Positions 1 to 6,272 of a DNA stretch of 23,472 nucleotides are shown piece by piece (the first letter of the stretch is position 1; each line of letters begins with the position of its first letter). Origin of the DNA: a virus. The position numbers and the translations under genes were made by a program. The stretch covers positions 1 through 23,472 of IMG/VR virus record IMGVR_UViG_3300027972_000053; one strand, given 5' to 3'. The notes beneath the pieces were generated by a model. It was given only the letters and a program-made list of their open reading frames with translations. It was not told the origin of the DNA and searched no databases.

Positions 1-73
1 AGGCAATACCAACGCCTCCCGCATCAGTGTGAATGTCCACAAACTCCATTTTATCTAATCCGACAACAACCAT
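1..73 (-). CDS. Hypothetical protein, N-terminal fragment cut by the window edge
   Basis: Only the first 24 codons are present (reading MVVVGLDKMEFVDIHTDAGG...). The ATG is preceded by GAGGAAATAAA, the same ribosome binding site style as most genes here, so the start is credible. It follows the holin-like gene by 9 bases and is probably co-transcribed with it. The fragment is too short to assign a family. Confidence 0.6.
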   Translation of the reverse strand, partial: MVVVGLDKMEFVDIHTDAGGVGIA

Positions 74-82
74 TTTATTTCC

Positions 83-325
83 TCAAATTCTTGAAAGCAG
101 CAACCAAAGTATAATAGCCAAGGCATCGGCTGCCAAGTCAAGCCAAGTATCTAACCGCTTGAACCATAACCACCACATACTATGCAATGGGTGCATCCAC
201 GTCCGCGCCTGGTCAAGCTCAATCAGTATCGCAGCGATAGAGAAAAACAACCAGCCTGGTAAATACTGAAAGGCAAAACCCGCGCAAAAGAATAAAATAA
301 AATGTTCAAGCTGCGACTTGTTCAT
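83..325 (-). CDS. Small membrane protein, holin candidate
   Basis: This 80-residue protein has one long hydrophobic stretch at about residues 8-36 (FILFFCAGFAFQYLPGW, then an IELDQ turn) and a second at about 62-78 (LAADALAIILWLLLS). A charged, Trp-rich loop lies between them. Size, two hydrophobic segments and the position two genes after an M15-type endolysin suggest a holin or other lysis-associated membrane protein. The acidic and Gln residues in the ELDQ...LDTWLD pattern also resemble small VanZ-like proteins. The start is supported by GAGGAAGAAA just upstream. It overlaps the end of the preceding 44-residue gene by 20 bases, which suggests translational coupling. The function is inferred from context. 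Confidence 0.6.
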   Translation of the reverse strand: MNKSQLEHFILFFCAGFAFQYLPGWLFFSIAAILIELDQARTWMHPLHSMWWLWFKRLDTWLDLAADALAIILWLLLSRI

Positions 326-440
326 TTTCTTCCTCGGTTTTTTCGCTTTCGTCCATCATCCCATAAATAAGCGCAACCATATATTTATTTTCCTTGTCGT
401 AAACATCGGCCGAAAGTTTTGAAAATTCATCTTTAGTCAT
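306..440 (-). CDS. Small acidic hypothetical protein (44 aa)
   Basis: This short open frame runs ATG to TGA and encodes a soluble, strongly acidic protein whose tail reads ESEKTEEENEQVAA. The ATG is preceded by GGGGTGAAATA and overlaps the stop of the endolysin gene by one base (TAATG arrangement). Its own end overlaps the start of the holin-like gene. The tight packing on both sides, and the gap that would otherwise be left, support it as real. No family is recognised. Its place in the lysis cluster allows an accessory lysis role, but nothing in the sequence shows one. Confidence 0.55.
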   Translation of the reverse strand: MTKDEFSKLSADVYDKENKYMVALIYGMMDESEKTEEENEQVAA

Positions 441-808
441 TATTTCACCCCTTTATATTCAAATGAAAAGTGGTATATATCATCATATTTTGCGTTTTTA
501 AAGTCTCCGCCCCAGCGCGCCGCACAATTTAATGATTTCCAAAATAAACCAGCTTTTTCGTAAACATTTCGCTCACAATCAATTATATCCTCGGACACTT
601 CTATTCTACAGAATATAAAATCAACTGCCAAACGATTAGTATGTGCGCTTATTCTTGCTCCAACGCCTTTTTTATAAAGTCGTTCCGCCTCTTCTGGTGA
701 ACGGTATGTTTCACCATACCTGGCATATATCTCATTCATTTTGCACCATGCCAACAAATCACCAACGGCATCGCTGAAATCAATTTGTAGTCTCTTTAAT
801 TCACTCAC
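440..808 (-). CDS. M15-family peptidoglycan peptidase (endolysin)
   Basis: This 122-residue protein has the zinc-ligand pattern of peptidase M15 (L-alanyl-D-glutamate or D-Ala-D-Ala type). SAHTNRLAVD at residues 54-63 gives His56 and Asp63. DIYHF at 110-114 gives His113 after the RWGGDF turn. The upstream YRSPEEAERLYKKG segment also matches the usual family lead-in. The familiar Gly after the first His (SxHxxG) is Arg here. Length is close to single-domain phage endolysins of this type (about 130 aa). The GTG start is chosen because AAGGAAATAAA lies just before it and it overlaps the preceding stop (GTGA). A longer frame exists upstream but has no binding site. Expected role: cutting the stem peptide of host peptidoglycan at lysis. 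The gene lies next to a holin-like gene. Confidence 0.8.
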   Translation of the reverse strand: MSELKRLQIDFSDAVGDLLAWCKMNEIYARYGETYRSPEEAERLYKKGVGARISAHTNRLAVDFIFCRIEVSEDIIDCERNVYEKAGLFWKSLNCAARWGGDFKNAKYDDIYHFSFEYKGVK

Positions 809-951
809 TTTATTTCCTTCCCGCAGAACGTGCATTTGTCCGGTTTCCCGCCTCTATTCAAAGGCATAAATAAAGTATTGCCGCACTCGGTATGATAAGT
901 ATTCCCGTTTTTATTGCAGACCATTAATTTCCAAGTGCATTTCTTTTTCAT
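805..951 (-). CDS. Small zinc-ribbon protein (48 aa)
   Basis: This short gene has cysteines at residues 5, 12 and 23 and a terminal CTFCGKEIK knuckle (Cys40, Cys43). That is the layout of the small phage zinc-ribbon proteins ending in CPxCGKxI. The ATG follows GAGGTAGAAA, and the stop overlaps the GTG start of the endolysin gene by four bases. The function is unknown. Such proteins may bind nucleic acid or a host protein, but the sequence alone cannot show this. Confidence 0.65.
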   Translation of the reverse strand: MKKKCTWKLMVCNKNGNTYHTECGNTLFMPLNRGGKPDKCTFCGKEIK

Positions 952-954
952 TTT

Positions 955-1263
955 CTACCTCGTTGAATCCGGCAATAACTCACCTTGAACCGCTTTCTTA
1001 TGAAGTTCTGTATTCTGCGTTGAAAACAGCACCCCGCACGAAAGCGCCAACAATATAAAGAAAACACCAATAAAAAACAAATAATGAATTTTCTTACGAA
1101 GCAAAATAGCAACAGAAATTAATGCCAGAAAGCCGATATCAATCAACGAAACAGCGCAAGCCGTATATAGACCGCTTTCTCGTCCGCTTCCAGTATCATG
1201 CCCGCCCCATCCGCAGGACATCAAAACAAGCGAAATAAACAGTAAAGTCATTAATGTTTTCAT
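955..1263 (-). CDS. Putative lipoprotein with membrane segments
   Basis: The 102-residue product starts with a lysine-containing N-terminus and a hydrophobic core ending in LVLMSC, a good lipobox with Cys17 as the lipidated residue. The mature part has two further hydrophobic segments, about residues 41-55 (IDIGFLALISVAILL) and 61-80 (YLFFIGVFFILLALSCGVLF), separated by a basic RKK turn. Signal plus two spans is unusual for a simple lipoprotein. It may instead be a three-span membrane protein. A GAGG site precedes the ATG, which overlaps the stop of the upstream gene. Closeness to the endolysin suggests a lysis or envelope role, unproven. Confidence 0.6.
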   Translation of the reverse strand: MKTLMTLLFISLVLMSCGWGGHDTGSGRESGLYTACAVSLIDIGFLALISVAILLRKKIHYLFFIGVFFILLALSCGVLFSTQNTELHKKAVQGELLPDSTR

Positions 1264-1460
1264 TTTGTTTTATCCTCAAATTTATTGCATCCGAAATCTT
1301 CACCAAAAACTAATTGATGCCCCCTAAAATCAGAATCATAAGCAATATGATAAATACTGTCTCTTATTTCTTTGGTAGGATAAAATAAAACCATATCACA
1401 TTCCGCGTAAACAATATCACCGGCATGAATCCAGTGCTTACAGTTTTTGCATAAATTCAT
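1260..1460 (-). CDS. Small Cys-rich protein, probable metal binding
   Basis: This 66-residue protein opens with MNLCKNCKHW and ends with GCNKFEDKTK. There is a further Cys near residue 21 (AECDM). This CxNCxHW...C...GCxxFE order is common in small phage proteins predicted to bind zinc. The ATG has GGAG about 11 bases upstream. It overlaps the resolvase gene before it by four bases and the lipoprotein gene after it by four bases. The specific role is unknown. Confidence 0.6.
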   Translation of the reverse strand: MNLCKNCKHWIHAGDIVYAECDMVLFYPTKEIRDSIYHIAYDSDFRGHQLVFGEDFGCNKFEDKTK

Positions 1461-1918
1461 TGTTTGTGTTTCTCCGCCTTTACAACATTATTTTTTCCAT
1501 ATCTCCAAACCAGACACGCGGCATCCCTGCTGTCTTGGTTTGTCTTTTTAGCCCATCCGGTTGTTTGATTAAATATTTCAGACGTGACAAACTTTGTGCC
1601 AAGCGGCTTGACAAATTCAACTAGAATAGTCATTCTTGCACAGTATTCAGCAATCAACTTCCCGACCATCTGGTTCATTCCGACCTTTAATGATATTTTG
1701 TCGGAAATACGGCCAAGCCCGAAATGCCAGTTGCTTCTCTTATTCAGCCAGCCCGCCTCTATCCTTACAAGTTTTATAAGATACACAGAACTTTTTAAAT
1801 AATCAATTATATCAAAAAAGCTCAAGGACTTTATTTCCTGAAATCTTTGATCTTCATAATTCCAGACTGCGAACCCGCTTTTGCCGGCGTCTGGATCAAT
1901 GCCTATTATAATACTCAA
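1457..1918 (-). CDS. RuvC-like Holliday junction resolvase
   Basis: This 153-residue RNase H-fold nuclease has the expected acidic residues in order: Asp8 in IGIDPDAGKSG, Glu54 in VRIEAGW, and Asp129/Asp132 in DSRDAACLVW near the C-terminus. The central GMNQMVGKLIAEY segment (about 80-92) corresponds to the Gxx...G...helix found in RuvC-type resolvases. Expected role: metal-dependent cutting of four-way junctions produced during replication and recombination, or debranching before packaging. The start is a TTG with GGAGTGAAGA upstream, because no ATG precedes the catalytic Asp. It sits downstream of NinG and the RNA ligase in the same transcription direction. Confidence 0.8.
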   Translation of the reverse strand: MSIIIGIDPDAGKSGFAVWNYEDQRFQEIKSLSFFDIIDYLKSSVYLIKLVRIEAGWLNKRSNWHFGLGRISDKISLKVGMNQMVGKLIAEYCARMTILVEFVKPLGTKFVTSEIFNQTTGWAKKTNQDSRDAACLVWRYGKNNVVKAEKHKQ

Positions 1919-2136
1919 TCTTCACTCCATAATGGGCAATCTTTTCCTGGCTTGATATCCTTTGAATCTTCATATCTAGTAAGTGCCTCATGCGAGTAAC
2001 TACATTCATGTATAGAATTAAAATAATGAACTAAATCACAACTAAAATATTTATGTGAGCTTGATGATACACAGCATTTTTGACCGTCATCGTTTTTGTA
2101 CCGATCAAGTACTATCGCTTTTTGTGTAACTTCCAT
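1915..2136 (-). CDS. Hypothetical small Cys/His-containing protein
   Basis: This 73-residue protein has scattered cysteines (KCCV near residue 20, SCD at 32-34, ECS, and DCPLWSED at the end) and several histidines. The C-terminal CPLW is reminiscent of small metal-binding phage proteins but no classic knuckle is formed. The ATG follows GTGAGGGAAT. The end overlaps the TTG start of the resolvase by four bases, implying coupled translation. No family is recognised. Confidence 0.5.
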   Translation of the reverse strand: MEVTQKAIVLDRYKNDDGQKCCVSSSSHKYFSCDLVHYFNSIHECSYSHEALTRYEDSKDIKPGKDCPLWSED

Positions 2137-2167
2137 ATTCCCTCACTTATTTCCAAAATGGAAATAA

Positions 2168-3049
2168 CTAAAATAACTCCGGCATCGTTTTCTTGATCTT
2201 CAAAATAGTAAACTGATAAAGTGCGCCGAAATCTATTTTCGGATGCTTAAAATCTTTGATGATCTGCCAGATTTCTTCAGTGACAAAGTCGTGATAAACA
2301 GTATTAAGAAGCTGCGGAATCTTTCGGCTTGACCATTCTGGTATCTTGGCAAATGTCTTTTTTATCATTTCCTCGGTCAGATACTTTTCGACAATATCTT
2401 CCTCCAGCATTCGCATCTTTACAATCGGCGCACCCATTTCTTTATTGTGCTTTTCCTTGAACTCATTCCGCACCATTTTTGCCCAAGTTTGACGTCCAAA
2501 TTTATTTCTGAAATCATAATTCTTTATGACTATTCCCTCACCCGAACCATTGCCATCCTCAATCAAGTAGTGATTTGATTCCAGAAATTCAAGCAACTTT
2601 TCAATTGACGGATTTTCAATTATCGCAAGCGGTCTAATGTATTCAAGATCATATTTGTCAAGCAGTTTTGAATAATCATCGTAATGAAGATAAATTCCGT
2701 CGTAATCCATAACATCAAAAATATAATACTTTCTCCACGCATCTTTTCTATATGTTTTTAGGCTATGAGGAACCAGCCATTCGCAAAATAAAGTCAAGTG
2801 TTCATTAATTGAATCACAAAAAAAATTTGAAATATTGCTATCTTCATAAAATACCGCATTAAAAAATCCTAGATTGTCTTTATTTAAAAACAATTGCCTA
2901 TTTCTATTCCCTGCACATAAACCATCTTCCCACCACAGGCTGCTATTTGAACCATCTATCTTTGGGAAAATATAACACCTTCCGACAGTTATCCCGTCAA
3001 CCTTGTCAGTGCCGATTCTTTCGATATGCTGATATTTCACAAAAGCCAT
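2168..3049 (-). CDS. Rnl2-type RNA ligase
   Basis: This 293-residue protein carries the nucleotidyltransferase motifs of the T4 Rnl2/RNA-ligase family. Motif I is KIDGSN at 30-35 (Lys30 takes AMP). A motif III-like LFCEWLVPH lies at 87-95, YIFDVM (IIIa) at 109-114, EGIVIK (motif IV) at 171-176, and WAKMV (motif V lysine) at 189-193. A helical C-terminal domain follows. These enzymes join 3'-OH and 5'-phosphate ends in RNA, usually nicks in duplex RNA, using ATP. A phage can use this to repair tRNA or other RNA broken by host nucleases. No kinase/phosphatase of the Pnkp type is visible in the window. A metallophosphoesterase lies about 3 kb upstream in the same direction. Confidence 0.8.
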   Translation of the reverse strand: MAFVKYQHIERIGTDKVDGITVGRCYIFPKIDGSNSSLWWEDGLCAGNRNRQLFLNKDNLGFFNAVFYEDSNISNFFCDSINEHLTLFCEWLVPHSLKTYRKDAWRKYYIFDVMDYDGIYLHYDDYSKLLDKYDLEYIRPLAIIENPSIEKLLEFLESNHYLIEDGNGSGEGIVIKNYDFRNKFGRQTWAKMVRNEFKEKHNKEMGAPIVKMRMLEEDIVEKYLTEEMIKKTFAKIPEWSSRKIPQLLNTVYHDFVTEEIWQIIKDFKHPKIDFGALYQFTILKIKKTMPELF

Positions 3050-3059
3050 TTTAAGCCTC

Positions 3060-3401
3060 TTAAAATAAACTCATTTGCCTTAATGCTTCTTTATCATCTT
3101 CTTTGATTGATTTGTCAAGTAATTCTATCACCTCGACCATCTCGGTCAATGAACCTTTGCGGATAAATACCAAGTCGCTAAATGCAGCAAGAACCGAATG
3201 AACTCTTTCTCCTATCTTTGTCAAGTTGTACTGTCTCTCGCTTTCATCTTCCTGCGCGTGTAGTATGCCGGAAATATAATATTCTTTTCCGTTACTGTCA
3301 AGTAAATTCTTTATTGACGGAAGCCCAGCAAGAAGGTTAAGCTCATACTTTCGCCTGTCTGATAAATTGACTCTTACAACATCATAAATTTCGAGCGGCA
3401 T
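3060..3401 (-). CDS. Hypothetical protein (113 aa)
   Basis: This is a mixed-charge soluble protein with a beta-like N-terminal half (LEIYDVVRVNLSDRRKYELN) and an amphipathic helical C-terminal half (LTEMVEVIELLDKSIKEDDKEALRQMSLF). The ATG is preceded by AAAGGGG. It overlaps the end of the previous small gene by 28 bases and is followed 10 bases later by the RNA ligase, so the two are likely co-translated. The family is not recognised. Confidence 0.55.
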   Translation of the reverse strand: MPLEIYDVVRVNLSDRRKYELNLLAGLPSIKNLLDSNGKEYYISGILHAQEDESERQYNLTKIGERVHSVLAAFSDLVFIRKGSLTEMVEVIELLDKSIKEDDKEALRQMSLF

Positions 3402-3598
3402 TTTCCGAACCCCTTTCCTTTTTTACCGAATGACTTACGCGGTTCCGGCTTTACACTCAAAGACTCCATACTGTTTTTAATGCTGTACTTTCCAACGTGT
3501 ACAAACGGATCAACTATCCTGCGAAAATTATCTTTATCAAGCACGGCGAAATAACGAAGATACTCCACTGCTTCGCCTATAAATTTAGCTGTTTCCAC
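3374..3598 (-). CDS. Hypothetical protein with basic Gly/Lys tail
   Basis: This 74-residue open frame starts at a GTG inside the last codons of the NinG gene, with AAGGA eight bases upstream. It fills the space between NinG and the next gene. The N-terminal half is mixed (EAVEYLRYFAVLDKDNFRR). The tail is strongly basic and glycine-rich (RKSFGKKGKGFGK), suggesting nucleic-acid contact. Overlaps at both ends make it less certain than its neighbours, but without it about 175 bases would be non-coding in a region with no other such gap. Confidence 0.5.
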   Translation of the reverse strand: METAKFIGEAVEYLRYFAVLDKDNFRRIVDPFVHVGKYSIKNSMESLSVKPEPRKSFGKKGKGFGKCRSKFMML

Positions 3599-3999
3599 CC
3601 GCGTAATCCTTTTGTTTTTTCTTTTATCTTTGTCTCAATTTCGCATAAATCAAGGTAATTAAAATGCGCTATTGTTTCTTTCAAGTCCTCAAGAATCTTT
3701 ACTCTATCGCTGCCTATTTTAGCGCACAAGTTTGATCTATACGCCTCTTTCATTTCCTTGCTTTCTCGTAAAAATCTATTGCATGTTCGGCATTGTGCAT
3801 GTGCATTGTATTCATCCCACCTTAATATCATAACGTCTCGATCTATAAAGTGCCCGCAGTCGCAAGTCGGAAATGAAATCATTTCGCCGCATGAAATGCA
3901 CTGCATTGATCCGCCAAGACCATACGTTGCATCTCGAAGGCGAATGTATTCACTGAACAGCTTGTCAAGTTCTTTTATTTTTTTGCTTTTTAATGTCAT
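3577..3999 (-). CDS. ninG: NinG-like recombination protein
   Basis: This 140-residue protein matches the lambda NinG (Rap) pattern. CISCG at 34-38 is followed by CDCGHFI at 46-52. Then come the HNH-like core WDEYNAHAQCRTCNRF at 61-76 and an IGSDRVKILEDLKE segment after it. NinG family members bind recombination intermediates and help cut or resolve branched DNA. The zinc knuckles and the N-H...C..CN core are the diagnostic features. The gene lies between Lar-like genes and the RNA ligase. A separate RuvC-like resolvase also lies downstream, so the phage appears to carry two structure-specific nucleases. Length is somewhat below lambda NinG (204 aa) but within the range of phage homologues. 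Confidence 0.82.
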   Translation of the reverse strand: MTLKSKKIKELDKLFSEYIRLRDATYGLGGSMQCISCGEMISFPTCDCGHFIDRDVMILRWDEYNAHAQCRTCNRFLRESKEMKEAYRSNLCAKIGSDRVKILEDLKETIAHFNYLDLCEIETKIKEKTKGLRGWKQLNL

Positions 4000-4050
4000 T
4001 TCAAATTTCCGGCAATATTTGTCACAATTGCCAATAAATAGATTTACTGG

Positions 4051-4275
4051 TTAATGTTGCATGTCGGTTTTATGCGCTTTCAACGGTTTCGTTTTTATCT
4101 CCGCTCTGCGGTTCCATCCCTCAACGCCTCCGTGTGTCCGGCTGTGATCGCTTGAATATACCGACGGCATCCATGCACCACAACCGCGACAGTGAACGCC
4201 TTCGTCTCTCAAGTGAACATCAAGATCATCACTACCGCAAAAAGGACAAGGTTTTAGTTTAATGTTTTTCATCAT
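4051..4275 (-). CDS. Lar-like zinc-ribbon protein (restriction alleviation family)
   Basis: This 74-residue protein has the Lar-family layout: LKPCPFCGSDDL at about 7-18, then VHCRGCGAW near 27-35, then a GGVEGWNRR segment near 49-57 corresponding to the A(V/I)xxWNxR signature. Lar-family proteins of the Rac prophage reduce type I restriction and boost modification. Many phages carry relatives whose function is untested. The ATG follows AAGGATAG, and the gene overlaps the preceding Lar-like gene by 17 bases, making a tandem pair. The basic tail (KTKPLKAHKTDMQH) is not part of the family core. Confidence 0.7.
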   Translation of the reverse strand: MMKNIKLKPCPFCGSDDLDVHLRDEGVHCRGCGAWMPSVYSSDHSRTHGGVEGWNRRAEIKTKPLKAHKTDMQH

Positions 4276-4456
4276 CTATCCTTGTATTCCATTTTTCAAT
4301 TGCCGCCTGCTTATCATAATAACTATAAGTCTTTAGCAAGCATCCGTAACATTGAATGTAATATTCAGTGTAACATCCGCTCAGTTTTTCAACTAATTTA
4401 GTAGTTAATTCAGCCTTACCACCACAGAGCGGGCATTTTTTCAGTTCATTCTCCAT
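4259..4456 (-). CDS. Lar-like zinc-ribbon protein, second copy of the family
   Basis: This 65-residue protein has KKCPLCGGKAEL at 6-17, IQCYGCLLKT at 34-43 and AAIEKWNTR near 51-59. That is the same two-knuckle plus WNxR plan as the next gene, but with quite different sequence between. The two are therefore diverged members of one family, not a recent duplication. The expected role is modulation of host restriction, by family. AAGGTCAAGC precedes the ATG. It is the first gene after a 100-base spacer that contains one copy of the 34-bp repeat. Confidence 0.7.
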   Translation of the reverse strand: MENELKKCPLCGGKAELTTKLVEKLSGCYTEYYIQCYGCLLKTYSYYDKQAAIEKWNTRIDDEKH

Positions 4457-4528
4457 TTTCAGCTTGACCTTGTTTCGATGTTATATGACCTCTTTTCACC
4501 GTTTGGTGAAAGTGCGCAAATATTAACA

Positions 4529-4562
4529 CATTGTGTATATAAGTGCAAGTCATTACACATTA
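4529..4562 (-). repeat. 34-bp direct repeat, copy 1
   Basis: Reads CATTGTGTATATAAGTGCAA then GTCATTACACATTA on the plus strand. It matches copy 2 (4770-4803) at 33 of 34 positions, in direct orientation, 241 bases apart. Each copy also has short inverted arms, TGTGTA and TACACA. It overlaps the stop codon of the small membrane gene and lies about 73 bases upstream of the Lar-like gene start. Confidence 0.85.
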
Positions 4563-4745
4563 CAATAAATGAAGAGCATAACCAATTATTAACATCACAA
4601 GAATAAAAATAATCAATATCCAAATCGGACTTAATACCCAAATCCATGACCAAGATATGGTCCCCGTTAGTTTAAGCACTATAAATACTATGGTTAATAA
4701 ACCAGTGAAGCCAACCCCTCCGCTGTTAGATGTAGATGAACTCAT
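4560..4745 (-). CDS. Small membrane protein, transmembrane Fragile-X-F (TMEM185)-like phage type
   Basis: This 61-residue protein has a Ser/Gly-rich head and two hydrophobic spans, about 15-33 (GLLTIVFIVLKLTGTISWS) and 35-58 (WVLSPIWILIIFILVMLIIGYA). The GFTGLLTIVFIVLKLTG...SWSW..VLSPIWI pattern is typical of small phage membrane proteins usually labelled transmembrane Fragile-X-F. The function is unknown. It is too small and too hydrophobic to be an enzyme. GGAGGAAATA precedes the ATG. The gene is bracketed by two nearly identical 34-bp direct repeats, suggesting it can be gained or lost as a unit. Confidence 0.75.
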   Translation of the reverse strand: MSSSTSNSGGVGFTGLLTIVFIVLKLTGTISWSWIWVLSPIWILIIFILVMLIIGYALHLL

Positions 4746-4769
4746 TATTTCCTCCGTTTATAAAATAAT

Positions 4770-4803
4770 CATTGTGTATATAAATGCAAGTCATTACACA
4801 TTA
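4770..4803 (-). repeat. 34-bp direct repeat, copy 2
   Basis: Second copy of the repeat at 4529-4562, with a single A/G difference. It covers the last codons and stop of the zinc gene at 4794-4994 and ends about 25 bases upstream of the membrane gene start. Both copies therefore lie at gene junctions, but in different reading frames. This points to a DNA- or RNA-level role, or a recombination scar, not conserved coding. Confidence 0.85.
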
Positions 4804-4994
4804 TCCTCTGCCTCATGGTATGTCAAATATGCTTTATCTGAATACTTCATAATTCCGGGTTCGGTCTTTTCTTTGCCGCAAATTTCACAAGTATAAATAT
4901 AATTATAGCTTTTTTGAAATAGGCCGGCAAGGTTAAGCGATATTTCAGCATATTGCGCTTGACTAAATATCCATTTATGCTTATGAAATATCAT
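4794..4994 (-). CDS. Small zinc-binding protein (HxH plus CxxC)
   Basis: This 66-residue protein starts FHKHKWIFSQAQYAE and carries YTCEICGKEKTEPG near 34-47. His5/His7 plus the CEIC knuckle give a plausible treble-clef zinc site. I chose the inner ATG because AAGGAG lies 12 bases upstream and the longer frame would overlap the previous gene by 47 bases. It sits between a 69-residue unknown gene and the repeat-flanked membrane gene. No specific function can be given. Confidence 0.6.
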   Translation of the reverse strand: MIFHKHKWIFSQAQYAEISLNLAGLFQKSYNYIYTCEICGKEKTEPGIMKYSDKAYLTYHEAEDNV

Positions 4995-5001
4995 TCTGTT
5001 T

Positions 5002-5211
5002 TTATACTCCTTGCCCGCAAGCCGTACCAGTAGAACCAATACTGGCAATCCCAGATTGATTTTTTAAAGCAAAATATTCACGCCCAATTTTTTCAACTAA
5101 ATACTCTTTGCCGTTTGCATCTTCAACTGAAAACATCTGTTTTTCAAATTGATAGCCCATGTTTTCAGTTATTTTGCCAACCACCTTTTCACCGTTTAAA
5201 TAAAATTTCAT
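5002..5211 (-). CDS. Hypothetical beta-rich protein (69 aa)
   Basis: Reads MKFYLNGEKVVGKITENMG... with alternating hydrophobic residues suggesting a small beta barrel or sheet (FSVEDANGKEYLVEKIGREYFALKN). The ATG is chosen for the strong GAGGAG site seven bases before it; a frame seven codons longer has none. No signal peptide, membrane segment or metal knuckle is present. The family is not recognised. Confidence 0.6.
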   Translation of the reverse strand: MKFYLNGEKVVGKITENMGYQFEKQMFSVEDANGKEYLVEKIGREYFALKNQSGIASIGSTGTACGQGV

Positions 5212-5241
5212 TTTTGCTCCTCTATGCAATATGTTTATATA

Positions 5242-5511
5242 TTATATTGTTTTCCAGCCGTAAGATAGCATAAAATAAGTAACGGCCAACCTATAATATT
5301 GATCGGTAAAACCTCGGTGCTGTTTCTTCATTAACTTGACCATCCATTCTATAAAGTCCTTCTCTTCCGCCTCGCTCCAAGTACGTTTCCAATACCAGTT
5401 TTTGCCTTTTCTCTTTGCCCACTTAATACATTGATCGTAATCAAACTCAAGCCCAACACGTCGAAACAATTCAATGATTGCCTCTTTATATGTGGAGTCC
5501 CAGTCTCTCAA
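5242..5511 (-). CDS. Hypothetical Trp-rich basic protein (89 aa)
   Basis: This helical, basic protein has many aromatic residues (CIKWAKRKGKNWYWKRTWSEAEEKDFIEWM, broken by charged turns) and a C-terminal YYRLAVTYFMLSYGW helix. The start appears to be a TTG overlapping the methyltransferase stop (TTGA), since the next Met is far inside. It follows an adenine methyltransferase directly and could be translated by coupling. A family of similar short phage proteins seems likely, but no function can be named. Confidence 0.5.
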   Translation of the reverse strand: MRDWDSTYKEAIIELFRRVGLEFDYDQCIKWAKRKGKNWYWKRTWSEAEEKDFIEWMVKLMKKQHRGFTDQYYRLAVTYFMLSYGWKTI

Positions 5512-6272
5512 AATAATCTCGGTTGATAGTCTTTAATCCGCTTCTCTATAATATCGCAATATTTAGGTTCTTTTTCAATTAAAATATAGTTTCTGTTTGT
5601 GTTTAAGCATGCAATAGCTGTTGTTCCACTACCCGCGCAATTATCTAAAACTGTTTCACCTTCATTAGTGTAAGTTCTTATAAGATATTCAAAAAGTGCA
5701 ACGGGCTTTTGAGTCGGGTGCAAACCAAACTTATCAAGCGTTAAATTATTTATAACAGGAATTTGATTTATTATGCTTCTTGGATATCCGTATTCGCAAT
5801 CATTCATTTTTGTATTATGATTTTTAATTTCCCCATATATTTCAGATTTTTTTATAGTTCTTATGCCCGTAAAACTTTTAATAACATTTTTTTTATATTG
5901 TTGCGGAATATAGGTTGATTGTTTATCATAAAATATACATATTATTTCATGCTGTTTCAATGGTTGTTTGTTCACATTCGGAAATCCGATAGCCCTTTTT
6001 TTATCCCATATCCATTCATATTTAAACCATTCAAAATTTGACATTATCAATAAAGTTGTAAACGGCTGACTTCCAAATAAAACGATTGCACCATTGTCTT
6101 TGATGATTCTTTTATACTGTGCCCAAAGCGGTTCAAACGGTATAACGGAATCCCAACTACAAGCAGTAGTCCCATACGGCAAGTCACATAATATCATATC
6201 TATTGACTTGTCGGCTATCGTCGGCATGATGTCAAGGCAATCACCTTGATATAATTTATTAATCTCGAGCAT
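5508..6272 (-). CDS. Adenine-specific DNA methyltransferase (beta class)
   Basis: This 254-residue protein has the catalytic motif IV as DLPYG (residues 30-34, a form of DPPY) near the N-terminus and the AdoMet-binding motif I as LDNCAGSGTT (209-218) near the C-terminus. HPTQKP lies at 185-190 between them. This order defines the beta class (D21 or N6/N4 methylase family). It should transfer a methyl group from S-adenosylmethionine to adenine N6 in a short DNA site. No cognate nuclease is adjacent, so it is an orphan phage enzyme, probably protecting phage DNA or marking it. The ATG overlaps the phosphoesterase stop (TAATG). The central 110-180 region is the likely target-recognition part. 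Confidence 0.88.
   Translation of the reverse strand: MLEINKLYQGDCLDIMPTIADKSIDMILCDLPYGTTACSWDSVIPFEPLWAQYKRIIKDNGAIVLFGSQPFTTLLIMSNFEWFKYEWIWDKKRAIGFPNVNKQPLKQHEIICIFYDKQSTYIPQQYKKNVIKSFTGIRTIKKSEIYGEIKNHNTKMNDCEYGYPRSIINQIPVINNLTLDKFGLHPTQKPVALFEYLIRTYTNEGETVLDNCAGSGTTAIACLNTNRNYILIEKEPKYCDIIEKRIKDYQPRLF

Noticed and set aside
955-1263. Calling the lipobox protein an o-spanin
   Set aside because: It has two further membrane spans and no proline-rich mature part, and no partner i-spanin overlaps it.
4459-4653. 64-codon minus-strand frame across the first 34-bp repeat
   Set aside because: It overlaps the clear membrane gene by 94 bases, has no binding site and gives no recognisable protein.
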